From Halobellus litoreus (lineage in GTDB: Archaea; Halobacteriota; Halobacteria; Halobacteriales; Haloferacaceae): a stretch of 64,000 bases of DNA. Shown one piece after another: positions 1 to 7,587 of the stretch. Location of the stretch: positions 1,009,083 to 1,073,082 of the forward strand of contig NZ_JANHAW010000001.1 of NCBI RefSeq assembly GCF_024464595.1, given 5' to 3'. Position 1 is the first letter of the stretch. Every line of letters starts with the position of its first letter. Position numbers and translations under genes: made by a program. A model generated the notes under the pieces. It saw only the letters and a list, made by a program, of their open reading frames with translations. It had not been told where the DNA came from and did no database searches.

Positions 1-581
1 ACGACTTGCTCGACGAGTCGATCCAGCGCGCCCGCGAGGAGGTCGAAGACCGCCTCGGATCGCGGATCCGAAACGACGAACTGAGCGAGGACGACATCGA
101 TCGGATCGCCCGCCAGGTGGGGATCGGCGCGGTCCGATACGACATCGTCTCGAAACAGCCCACCAAGGGGATCACCTTCGAGTGGGAGCGCGCCCTCGAC
201 TTCGAGGCGCAGTCGGCCCCGTACGTCCAGTACGTCCACGCGCGCTGCCGCGGCATCGAGGGCGAGGCGGCCGCCGCGGGGATCGAGGCGTCGACCGACG
301 TCTCGGCGCTCGATACCGACGCCGAGCGCGCGCTGCTCCGCGACATCGCGCGCTTCCCGGCCGTGATCGAATCGGCCGCGGCGGACCTCGAACCCCACGT
401 CGTCGCGACGTTCGCCCGCGAGTTCGCGGAGACCTTCAACGCCTTCTACCGGGAGTGTTCAGTCCTCAACGCCGACGACGAAGCGGTCGCCGCAGCGCGA
501 CTCGGGCTCGTCGAGGCGTCGCGGCACACCGTCGCGAACGCGCTCGACGTCCTCGGGATCGAAGCACCGAATTCGATGTAA
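1..581 (+). CDS. argS: Arginyl-tRNA synthetase, C-terminal part (5' truncated by window)
   Basis: The reading frame is open from the window edge to a TAA, so only about the last 190 residues are visible. They match the class Ia ArgS C-terminal anticodon-binding (DALR) domain: helical, with the run [19 protein letters not shown] followed by [11 protein letters not shown] and a terminal helix typical of the family. The enzyme charges tRNA-Arg with arginine in the cytoplasm. The catalytic HIGH and KMSKS regions lie outside the window. The TTG at position 6 is not a real start, because the frame continues upstream. The call is secure for the family; nothing can be said about the catalytic part. 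Confidence 0.9.
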   Translation, partial: DLLDESIQRAREEVEDRLGSRIRNDELSEDDIDRIARQVGIGAVRYDIVSKQPTKGITFEWERALDFEAQSAPYVQYVHARCRGIEGEAAAAGIEASTDVSALDTDAERALLRDIARFPAVIESAAADLEPHVVATFAREFAETFNAFYRECSVLNADDEAVAAARLGLVEASRHTVANALDVLGIEAPNSM

Positions 582-619
582 GCGACGGGCCGTCGGAACC
601 GACGGCGACAGTCCGAATG

Positions 620-766
620 TCAGAGCGCGAACGGCACGAGGGGCGCGACGGTGCCGGCGACGAGGGAGCCGCCGACGAGAAACACCGTCGCGACGCCCGC
701 GCCGAGCGCCAACAGTAGGAACACGACGAGCCACCAGAAGGGGACGCGCGAATCTTTCTCTGCCAT
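620..766 (-). CDS. Small hydrophobic membrane protein (48 aa)
   Basis: This short frame lies between argS and the MinD-like gene. It reads MAEKDSRVPFWWLVVFLLL, then a Gly/Ala-rich hydrophobic stretch ending PFAL. A short charged N-terminus (residues 1-8) precedes one long or two tight membrane segments (about residues 10-46). Haloarchaeal genomes carry many such uncharacterised one- or two-helix proteins. Acidic, charged neighbours make a long uncharged run unlikely by chance, which supports coding. Function unknown. Confidence 0.6.
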   Translation of the reverse strand: MAEKDSRVPFWWLVVFLLLALGAGVATVFLVGGSLVAGTVAPLVPFAL

Positions 767-819
767 ATCGACGACTCATCACATCCGCATAAAAGAACCT
801 CCCGCTTCGGCGCGGGCGA

Positions 820-2469
820 TCAGCCGAAGAACCGGCCGAAGAGCCCCTTCTTGCCGTCGCCGTCGTCGTCGGACTCACCCGGATCCTCCTCTGCCGAGTC
901 GCCGTCGCCGCCCGACTCGTCCGGATTCTCCTCGGCCGAGGTGTCAACACCGTCGTCGTCCGCTGTGTCCCCGCCGCTGTCGGCGTCAGTCGGATCGACG
1001 ACCGTCGCTGCGGCGTCGGCCTCCGAATCCTCCGGAGCCGACTCGGCGGGGTCGTCTGCGTCGGCCGACGACCCGTCGTCGTCGATCTCCGCCTCGAGTG
1101 ACGTCGTGTAGACTCCGCCCTCGGGATCGGTCTCGGCCTGCGGTTCGGCGGCGTCGATCTCGTCGGGGGTGGCCGGTTCGACGAGCGGCTCAGACTGCCC
1201 CGGGTCCGAGTCGCCCTCGGCGTCGGGAGCGACTCTTTCGACCGCTGTTCCGGCCTCGTCGTCGGTCTCGACCGGCTGGACCCCGGCGTCGTCGGAGTCG
1301 AGTTCGCCGTCGGAGGCGGATCCGTCCGCGTCCGCCTCGGATAGCTCGACGCGCTCCGGCGGGCGATCGCCCTCGTGAGACCCGGCGACGACGATGTCTT
1401 CGTCCGAGTAGTCGGAACCCGAAGGCGACTCCGCCGACGACGACGGGTTGGACGCTCGGTCGGCAGTTTCCCCGGCCGATGGTCCGTCGGTGCCGTCGCT
1501 TTCGGCGGTCCCCTCGGGGACGGGTTCTTCGCCGTCTGATTCGGCCTCGGAGGCCTCGGAAGTCGTCTCGTCTCCCGGTTCGGTTGCGTCGGCCGTGTCC
1601 TCGGAGTCGGTTTCGTCGACCGTGTCTTCCGAGTCGGAGTCTCCGGCCGCATCCCCGGCTTCGGCGTCACCGCTCACGTCCCCCGCTTCGGCGTCGCCGA
1701 CGGCGGTAGCCGCGTCGTCGACGAGCTCCAGTCCGGTCAGACTCCCCGCGAGCGCGCGGTACGCCGTTGCGGCGTCGCTTCCGGGCGCGAACGTCGTCAC
1801 CGGCTCGCCCGCGTCGGCGGCGTCCGCGAGCACGGCGGCGTCGGGGATCACGTCGAGAATCTCCGCGTCGAGCAGGTCGCCGACCCGGTCGCGGTCCAGC
1901 GACTCCGGGTCGGCGCGCGTGATCACGGCCCCGGCGACGGGCACGTCGAGGCGGTCGGCCACCTGTCGAGTCTTGTCGGTGTCGCCGAGCGCGTCCCGCG
2001 TCGGCGTCGAGACGAGAAGCACCTCGTCGACGTAGGTGAGCGGGACCACGGTGTCGTTGCTGAGGCCAGCGCCCGTATCGAGGACGACGTACTCGTAGTT
2101 CTCCCGGAGTTCCTCGAGGACGCCCTCGATCGCCTCCGGGTCCGCGCGCGAGAACGCGTCGAGGTCCGGCGATCCGGGGACGACGGCCATCCCGTGCGGT
2201 CCCTCGCGGATCGCCGCCTCGACGTCGGCGGCGGATTCCGACTGGTCGCCCGAGGCGCTCTGCGCCTCGCCGTCGCCGGCGAGAACGTCGTGAAGCGTCA
2301 CGTCCCCGGCGACGACGCCGAGCGCGCTCGCGAGGTTCGCCATCCCCAGGTCGCCGTCGACGACGGCGACGCGTTCGCCCGCTGCGGCCAGCGCGGCGGC
2401 GAGGTTCGCCGCCGTCGTCGTCTTGCCGACACCCCCCTTCGCACTGACGACTGCGTACACACGGCCCAT
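820..2469 (-). CDS. MinD/ParA-like ATPase with long acidic C-terminal tail
   Basis: The protein is 549 aa. Residues 1-240 form a deviant-Walker A P-loop ATPase of the MinD/ParA family: KGGVGKTT near residue 11, DGDLGMANLA and VVLDTGAGL. About 280 residues rich in Asp, Glu, Ser, Thr and Ala follow (low complexity). The protein ends GKKGLFGRFFG, which resembles the amphipathic membrane-targeting tip of bacterial MinD. The ATG at 2469 is preferred over upstream in-frame codons because it immediately precedes the P-loop and a TATA-like ATTTATAACC lies about 33 nt upstream. Haloarchaea have several MinD homologues; MinD4, which affects polar positioning of motility and chemotaxis complexes, is the one with a long tail. 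Orthology to MinD4 is inferred, not shown. Confidence 0.85.
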   Translation of the reverse strand: MGRVYAVVSAKGGVGKTTTAANLAAALAAAGERVAVVDGDLGMANLASALGVVAGDVTLHDVLAGDGEAQSASGDQSESAADVEAAIREGPHGMAVVPGSPDLDAFSRADPEAIEGVLEELRENYEYVVLDTGAGLSNDTVVPLTYVDEVLLVSTPTRDALGDTDKTRQVADRLDVPVAGAVITRADPESLDRDRVGDLLDAEILDVIPDAAVLADAADAGEPVTTFAPGSDAATAYRALAGSLTGLELVDDAATAVGDAEAGDVSGDAEAGDAAGDSDSEDTVDETDSEDTADATEPGDETTSEASEAESDGEEPVPEGTAESDGTDGPSAGETADRASNPSSSAESPSGSDYSDEDIVVAGSHEGDRPPERVELSEADADGSASDGELDSDDAGVQPVETDDEAGTAVERVAPDAEGDSDPGQSEPLVEPATPDEIDAAEPQAETDPEGGVYTTSLEAEIDDDGSSADADDPAESAPEDSEADAAATVVDPTDADSGGDTADDDGVDTSAEENPDESGGDGDSAEEDPGESDDDGDGKKGLFGRFFG

Positions 2470-2599
2470 AGTTCGTTCCGTGACTCCCGCGTCGAGGTTA
2501 TAAATCTGTCCGGGAAATCGGGGGGAAAGGGTGGAGATCACGGACCGATGTCGGTCGTAGTCGTAGGTTACTTACCCACTGGCGGGCCAATACACCATA

Positions 2600-3850
2600 A
2601 TGAGTACCGACGCCGAAGGGATGAGCGAAGACCGCCGGAAGTACGAGTTCCGGAAGGTCATCGAGGAACTCAAGGAGTACGAGGGTTCCGGCACGCAGCT
2701 CGTCACCATCTACATTCCCCCCGACAAGCAGATCTCCGACGTGGTCGCCCACGTCACCCAGGAGCACTCGGAGGCGTCCAACATCAAGTCCAAGCAGACC
2801 CGGACGAACGTCCAGGACGCGCTGACGTCGATCAAGGACCGCCTCCGCTACTACGACACCTTCCCGCCCGACAACGGGATCGTCCTCTTCTCTGGCGCGG
2901 TCAACTCCGGCGGCGGCCAGACGGAGATGGTGACGCGGACCTTGGAGAGCCCGCCCGAACCGATCCAGTCGTTCCGCTACCACTGCGACTCCAACTTCCT
3001 CACCCAGCCGCTGGAGGACATGCTGACCGACAAGGGCCTCTTCGGCCTGATCGTCCTCGATCGGCGCGAGGCGAACGTCGGGTGGCTGAAGGGCAAGCGC
3101 GTCGAGCCGGTGAAGTCCGCCTCGTCGCTGGTCCCCGGCAAGCAGCGGAAAGGTGGCCAGTCCGCCCAGCGGTTCGCCCGCCTGCGGCTGGAGGCGATCG
3201 ACAACTTCTATCAGGAGATCGCGGGGATGGCCGACGACCTGTTCGTCCCGAAGCGCCACGAGATGGACGGCATCATCGTCGGCGGCCCCTCGCCGACGAA
3301 AGACGAGTTCCTCGACGGCGACTACCTCCACCACGAACTCCAGGACCTCGTCGTCGGGAAGTTCGACGTCTCCTACACCGACGAGTCCGGCCTGCACGAC
3401 CTCGTCGACGCCGCCCAGGACGTCCTCGCCGACCAGGAGGTGATGAAGGACAAAGCCGAGATGGAGGAGTTCTTCGAGAACCTCCACACCGGCGAGGAGG
3501 CGACCTACGGGTTCGAACCGACCCGCAAGAACCTGATGATGGGGTCGGTCGACCGCCTCCTCCTCTCGGAGGACCTGCGCTCCGACGTCGTCATCTACGA
3601 GTGTCCGAACGGCCACGAGGAGTACGAGGTCGTCGACAGCCGTCACGGCGACCCCGACCACGTCTGCAGCGAGTGCGGCGAGGAGGCCGAGAAGGTCGAC
3701 CGCGACGACGTGATCGACCACCTGATGTCGATCGCCGAGCAGCGCGGCACCGAGACGAAGTTCATCTCCACGGACTTCGAGAAGGGCGAACAGCTCCACG
3801 ACGCCTTCGGCGGCATCGCCGGCATTCTGCGGTACTCCACCGGCGTCTAA
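2600..3850 (+). CDS. prf1: Peptide chain release factor aRF1
   Basis: A 416-aa archaeal/eukaryotic class I release factor that decodes all three stop codons and triggers peptide release on the ribosome. The stop-codon recognition motif NIKS is at residues 61-64, and RYHCDSNF (near 132) matches the YxCxxxF element. The catalytic GGQ loop is at residues 185-187 (RKGGQSAQRF). The C-terminal domain has the Cys pairs CPNGH and CSECGE seen in archaeal members. Length is usual for the family. It is transcribed convergently with the aldolase gene across a palindrome-rich gap. Confidence 0.97.
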   Translation: MSTDAEGMSEDRRKYEFRKVIEELKEYEGSGTQLVTIYIPPDKQISDVVAHVTQEHSEASNIKSKQTRTNVQDALTSIKDRLRYYDTFPPDNGIVLFSGAVNSGGGQTEMVTRTLESPPEPIQSFRYHCDSNFLTQPLEDMLTDKGLFGLIVLDRREANVGWLKGKRVEPVKSASSLVPGKQRKGGQSAQRFARLRLEAIDNFYQEIAGMADDLFVPKRHEMDGIIVGGPSPTKDEFLDGDYLHHELQDLVVGKFDVSYTDESGLHDLVDAAQDVLADQEVMKDKAEMEEFFENLHTGEEATYGFEPTRKNLMMGSVDRLLLSEDLRSDVVIYECPNGHEEYEVVDSRHGDPDHVCSECGEEAEKVDRDDVIDHLMSIAEQRGTETKFISTDFEKGEQLHDAFGGIAGILRYSTGV

Positions 3851-4396
3851 CACCCACATTTTTGCTGACTCGGGTGCGCCTCCGGCGCACCGCTCGTTGC
3901 AAAAAGCTGGACCAAAAAGTGTCCGACTCCACCGCCTCCGGCGGCTCCGTCGGTGAACCGCTCGCTCACTGCGTTCGCTCGTGGATGCTCAATATACAGT
4001 AGCGTTTGCAAGTCTTCACTCACTCGATCGCACGCTGTCGTGCGACCGGATGAGAAATCGGTTGCAAACGCTACTATAGGTCAATTATTGGTCAAACCGA
4101 GAGCCCAGAATCCGCGACCGAGCGTTAACGAGATCGGAGCTCTCGTTCGCCAACCAGAACTCGGAGATTTCTGGTGACGGCTCGAAGAGCCCGGCAGGTC
4201 GTCGGTTCACTCGCCGAAGGCGAGACCAAGAGCCGACCAACGGGAGGCTCGCAGTGCTTTTGATCCAGCTTTGGCCAGCGCGAGACGGCAAAGCCGTCTC
4301 GATGGCCGTAGACGAGGACCGGCAAAGCCGGTCCGCAGCGCAAAAGGTTGGTTCCAAGAGTCACCCAACAGAGGGACGCAGACGGTACGAACGGGC
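3851..4396. repeat. Gene-free gap with perfect hairpin palindromes
   Basis: This convergent intergenic gap between prf1 and the aldolase gene has no credible gene. It holds five perfect palindromes, each with a 3-nt loop: 3873-3891 (8-bp stem), 3932-3944 (5 bp), 4210-4224 (6 bp), 4281-4301 (9 bp) and 4316-4334 (8 bp). The last two share the core GGCAAAGCC. It also contains a separate MITE-like inverted repeat. The hairpins could act in transcription termination for both genes, or be extragenic palindromic repeats of the kind scattered in haloarchaeal genomes. Confidence 0.7.
3994..4080. mobile_element. MITE-like inverted-repeat element (about 87 bp)
   Basis: The 14-bp sequence AGTAGCGTTTGCAA (3998-4011) is repeated exactly in inverted orientation as TTGCAAACGCTACT (4062-4075). 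The short interior has its own hairpin, CGCACGCTGTCGTGCG. A 5-bp direct repeat TCAAT lies just outside (3989-3993 and 4081-4085) and may be a target-site duplication. There is no coding capacity. The structure fits a miniature inverted-repeat element mobilised in trans; the parent transposon is unknown. Confidence 0.5.
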
Positions 4397-5206
4397 TCAA
4401 GCAGATCTGTCTTCGAATATGACGGTTTCGAGCTTGTCCAGCAGTGGTTTGGGGTTTTCACGCTGGAAGATGTTTCGCCCAACCGCAAGTCCGTTCCCAC
4501 CGACTTCGAGCGTCGAGGACACGTCGTCGAGGAACGCCTCGTCGCTGCGTTTCGATCCGCCGCTCATCACCGTCTTCAACTCACCCACGACGTCTTCGAG
4601 CGCCTGCCACCCTTCCTGGCTCCCCGGGTACTTGCACTTGACCACATCGGCGCCGAGTTCGAGACCCAGGCGAGCGCCGTACGCGACGACGTCCGGATCC
4701 GTCTGCCCAGTGTACTCCTCGCTCTCCTGGATCCCCCGTCCACGCGGGTAACTCCACAACACCACCGGGACACCGTAGTCCCGCGCTGCTTCCTGCACCT
4801 CACGGAAATCCGTCCACATCTCGTCTTCGTGGATCGATCCCGCGTACATCGTGTACCCGATCGCGGCAGCGTCGAGTTCCTCGACGGCGTACTGCACGGA
4901 ACACTGCTTTGGCGAGTAGTAATCCTCACGTGCGGCGAGATTCGAGTTGCCATTCAACTTGACGAGTAACGGTGCCCCGTCCTCGACGTCGTTCTCCGTC
5001 TCCCATAGCCGGTAGTACTCAGCGAGGCCTTTCTGTAGTGCGATTGCCGTCACCGCATCGTGCCGCCCGACGTCGAACACGTGCGTGGGATCCGCACTCG
5101 CAGGCATCGGCTCGAAATCCACCGGCCCGTGTTCGGTACCGTGATCGTACGCGAGAATCAACGAATTCCCGTTCCGAGTGATCGGACTATCCTCAATATC
5201 CTTCAT
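4397..5206 (-). CDS. Class I (DhnA-type) fructose-bisphosphate aldolase family protein
   Basis: A 269-aa archaeal class I aldolase barrel. Visible signatures are LILAYDHGTEHGP near the N-terminus, the Schiff-base lysine region GADVVKCKYPG (Lys about residue 190), and the phosphate-binding MSGGSKRS and GLAVGRNIFQ. It most likely cleaves or forms fructose 1,6-bisphosphate in gluconeogenesis or glycolysis. The close relative 2-amino-3,7-dideoxy-threo-hept-6-ulosonate synthase (archaeal aromatic amino acid route) has the same fold and cannot be excluded. An AT-rich box (AAAAAATAAAA in gene orientation) lies about 30 nt before the ATG, suggesting a leaderless transcript. No aromatic-pathway neighbour is present. 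Confidence 0.85.
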   Translation of the reverse strand: MKDIEDSPITRNGNSLILAYDHGTEHGPVDFEPMPASADPTHVFDVGRHDAVTAIALQKGLAEYYRLWETENDVEDGAPLLVKLNGNSNLAAREDYYSPKQCSVQYAVEELDAAAIGYTMYAGSIHEDEMWTDFREVQEAARDYGVPVVLWSYPRGRGIQESEEYTGQTDPDVVAYGARLGLELGADVVKCKYPGSQEGWQALEDVVGELKTVMSGGSKRSDEAFLDDVSSTLEVGGNGLAVGRNIFQRENPKPLLDKLETVIFEDRSA

Positions 5207-5308
5207 ATAGACGAGTACACCCCTACCGGGTTTTATTTTTTCCCCGCTATGTCCGGAACTGTTCTTACGGGGGACCTCTACCGCTGTCTCTGCCGATTCA
5301 GGTACTCG

Positions 5309-5713
5309 TTACGAATCGAGCAGCGACACAAGTTGTCGACGGCGACGCCCCAGATCGGCGTGCGCCTCGACCGATTCGTCCGCGGCGAGTCGATCCAGCG
5401 TCAGGAAGACGTCCGCGCCCGACGCCTCCGCGTGCTCGACGAGCGCCTGGATCGCCGCGCGGTTCGTCGCCAGCGAGTCGAGGAGCCCCAGCGCGAGCAG
5501 CAGCGCAGCGCTGCCCTCGCCGTCCGGGACGGCCGCCGGGAGAGCCGCTTCCCCGTCGAAGTCCGAACTCTCGTCGCTCGCGAGCGGATACGTGCGAAGA
5601 CAACGCGGACAACTCCCGACGACCGCGGCGTTCTCGGGGGCGTACTCGCGGAGGACCGATGGAACCGCCACCCGAACGAGCGGTCGGTCACAGACGTCGC
5701 AGTGAGTCGGCAT
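5309..5713 (-). CDS. Haloarchaeal conserved protein with N-terminal zinc-finger-like cysteines
   Basis: A 134-aa protein starting MPTHCDVCDRPLV with a second pair SCPRCLRTYP, so two CxxC knuckles likely bind zinc within the first 45 residues. A mainly helical, Ala/Leu/Asp-rich remainder follows. I recall similar haloarchaeal proteins under a DUF label (possibly DUF6276), but I cannot verify that. It is divergent from the CPBP protease gene downstream on the other strand. Function unknown. Confidence 0.7.
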   Translation of the reverse strand: MPTHCDVCDRPLVRVAVPSVLREYAPENAAVVGSCPRCLRTYPLASDESSDFDGEAALPAAVPDGEGSAALLLALGLLDSLATNRAAIQALVEHAEASGADVFLTLDRLAADESVEAHADLGRRRRQLVSLLDS

Positions 5714-5834
5714 AGGAGACGCTACGGCGACGACGATGAAAGGCGTCCCGGCGCGAGGGCGCGGCGGCGACCCCGATCCGACGCCACGGGACCGGTATCC
5801 CTATTCGCGCCGATCCCGTAGGTGGGGCCGATCA

Positions 5835-6581
5835 ATGGCTTCGGACGCCCACTCGGCTCCGCTCGACGATCCGCGAACGCACCTCCGCGCGATCGGCGGC
5901 GCGTTCGTCGTCGTCCTCCTCGTCGTGCTGGTGGCATCGATCGCCGTCTCGCTGGGTTACCCGCTCCTGGACGCCGCGGGAATCAGCCGCGAGAGCGCGC
6001 TGGGGCTCGCCCTCCGGAGCGCGTTCCAGTTCGTCGGCTTCGGCGTCGCCGGCGTCGGCTACCTCGTCGTGACCGATCAGACCGACCTCGTCCCGATCCG
6101 CTCTCCGACCCGCCGCGATCTGAAGTGGCTCGTCGGCGGCTTCGCCGGCCTACTCGCGCTCTACGTCGGGGCGACGGCGATCCTCAGCGCGCTAGGAGTG
6201 CAGGGTGCCGACAGCGCCATCGTCGCCGAGGGCAGCGGCCAGCCGGTCTACTTCCTGTATCTGATCCCGGTGACGATCCTGCTCGTCGGGCCGACGGAGG
6301 AGTTGATCTTCCGGGGCATCGTCCAGGGGCAGTTCCGCCGTGCCTACGGCACGCCCATCGCCGTCGCCGCCGCGAGCGCCATCTTCGCCGCGGTGCACCT
6401 CTCGTCGTACAGCGGCGACGGCCTGCTCGCGACGCTCGGCACGGTGCTCGTGCTGGGCGGCGTCCTCGGAATCGTCTACGAGAAGAGCGAGAACCTCGTG
6501 GTTCCGGCCGTCGTCCACGGACTGTTCAACACCGTCCAGTTCGTCGCCGTCTACGCGACGACGACGGGGCTGGTCGGGTGA
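5835..6581 (+). CDS. CPBP family intramembrane glutamic metalloprotease
   Basis: A 248-aa polytopic membrane protein of the CAAX protease/bacteriocin-processing (Rce1/Abi) family. The family motifs are present: EELIFR with Glu155-Glu156 and Arg160, His188 in AAVHLSS, and His228/Asn232 in HGLFNT. Several hydrophobic segments precede them. The ATG at 5835 (MASDAHSAPL) is preferred because the longer in-frame extension is Arg/Pro-rich and unlike the family. These enzymes cleave substrates within the membrane; no natural substrate can be inferred here. Confidence 0.9.
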   Translation: MASDAHSAPLDDPRTHLRAIGGAFVVVLLVVLVASIAVSLGYPLLDAAGISRESALGLALRSAFQFVGFGVAGVGYLVVTDQTDLVPIRSPTRRDLKWLVGGFAGLLALYVGATAILSALGVQGADSAIVAEGSGQPVYFLYLIPVTILLVGPTEELIFRGIVQGQFRRAYGTPIAVAAASAIFAAVHLSSYSGDGLLATLGTVLVLGGVLGIVYEKSENLVVPAVVHGLFNTVQFVAVYATTTGLVG

Positions 6582-6626
6582 GGGGGTCTCGGCTCAGATT
6601 CGGGAGACTGCGTCGACGTGCCGCGC

Positions 6627-7085
6627 TCAGGCGGGGTTCTTCCGCGCCAGTTCCGTCCCGCAGATCGGACACCGGTCGCGGTGCTCGTCGAACTCGCGCC
6701 CGCAGCCCTGACACTGGAAGGTCCACTCGCGCGTCTCGGAGATCCCTTCGCGGGCGATGATTTTCACGCCGACCTCGACGTGGTCGGCGACGTTCTGCAT
6801 CGCGTAGTCGTCGGTGACGAGCGTGGCGTCGAGTTCGAACGCCGCCGCCAGGAGCCTGACGTCGGTCTCCGAGAGCGTCTCGGAATCGCCCGTCTCACGG
6901 GCCGCACGCTGGATCTTCTCGACGGTGCCAGCGGCCGGGATGTGCACGTGCATCCCGGATCCCTCATCGGCGTCGTAGCGGTACGACGCCTCTCCTTCCA
7001 GTTCCTCGCGGACCATCGGGATCGAGGCAATGTCGTCTGTGGTGTGGTACTCGTGGATGAACGCCGAAGAATCGAGAACCTGCAT
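6627..7085 (-). CDS. nob1: rRNA maturation endonuclease Nob1 (PIN domain + zinc ribbon)
   Basis: A 152-aa protein. A PIN nuclease domain spans about residues 1-112, with acidic residues Asp5 (VLDSSAFIHEY), Asp75 (ETDVRLLA) and Asp92-Asp93 (VTDDYAMQN). A C-terminal zinc ribbon has Cys125, Cys128, Cys139 and Cys142 (CQGC...CPIC). Nob1 cuts pre-16S rRNA to produce the mature 3' end of the small subunit. It is followed upstream by the PRC-barrel gene and is divergent to the aIF5B/IF-2 gene, a functionally suggestive pairing. Confidence 0.93.
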   Translation of the reverse strand: MQVLDSSAFIHEYHTTDDIASIPMVREELEGEASYRYDADEGSGMHVHIPAAGTVEKIQRAARETGDSETLSETDVRLLAAAFELDATLVTDDYAMQNVADHVEVGVKIIAREGISETREWTFQCQGCGREFDEHRDRCPICGTELARKNPA

Positions 7086-7101
7086 CGGACGTCGCCTTCA
7101 G

Positions 7102-7359
7102 TTATGGTTGCACGACGATGTAGTCTTTGACGTCCTGTACGCGCGAGACGGGGATGCGAACGACCGTTTCGTTCTCCTCGTCGGTCCCCGTCTCGAACCC
7201 GAGTGCGTTCGGATTGACGTCCTCGTACGGCGAGACGAGCAGGTCGCCGATCGTCCCGGTCTTGACGTTCATTTCCACGTTGTACAGCGCCCCGAGTTGG
7301 GCTCCGTCCGCACCCATCACGCCCTTCCCGGAGAGGTCCTCCGCGAGTTCGTCCGGCAT
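7102..7359 (-). CDS. PRC-barrel domain protein
   Basis: An 85-aa protein made almost entirely of one PRC-barrel beta domain: GKGVMGADGAQLGALYNVEM, TGTIGDLLVSP and a C-terminal RIPVSRVQDVKDYIVV. PRC barrels occur as RNA- or protein-binding modules; bacterial RimM carries one and assists 30S maturation. It ends 16 nt upstream of nob1 on the same strand, so the two are probably co-transcribed. A role in small-subunit assembly is an inference from the neighbour and the fold only. Confidence 0.85.
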   Translation of the reverse strand: MPDELAEDLSGKGVMGADGAQLGALYNVEMNVKTGTIGDLLVSPYEDVNPNALGFETGTDEENETVVRIPVSRVQDVKDYIVVQP

Positions 7360-7587
7360 ACCCCACGCTACTGCGTACTGTTACATAAACGCCACGGGCG
7401 GCACGGGGCGGCGAATCCGGTCGAAACTAGAAGCGCCTCGAACGCGAGGCAGTGACAACCGCGTCACGTTGGGACTCGCTCACCAGGGGTCGAAATCGAC
7501 GTGATCGGCCTCGTCCGCGGATGACGATGGACTTAACTACAGTCCAGCAGTGAGTTACAGTAAGGAATTTCTCCGGGGTGATTCTCT

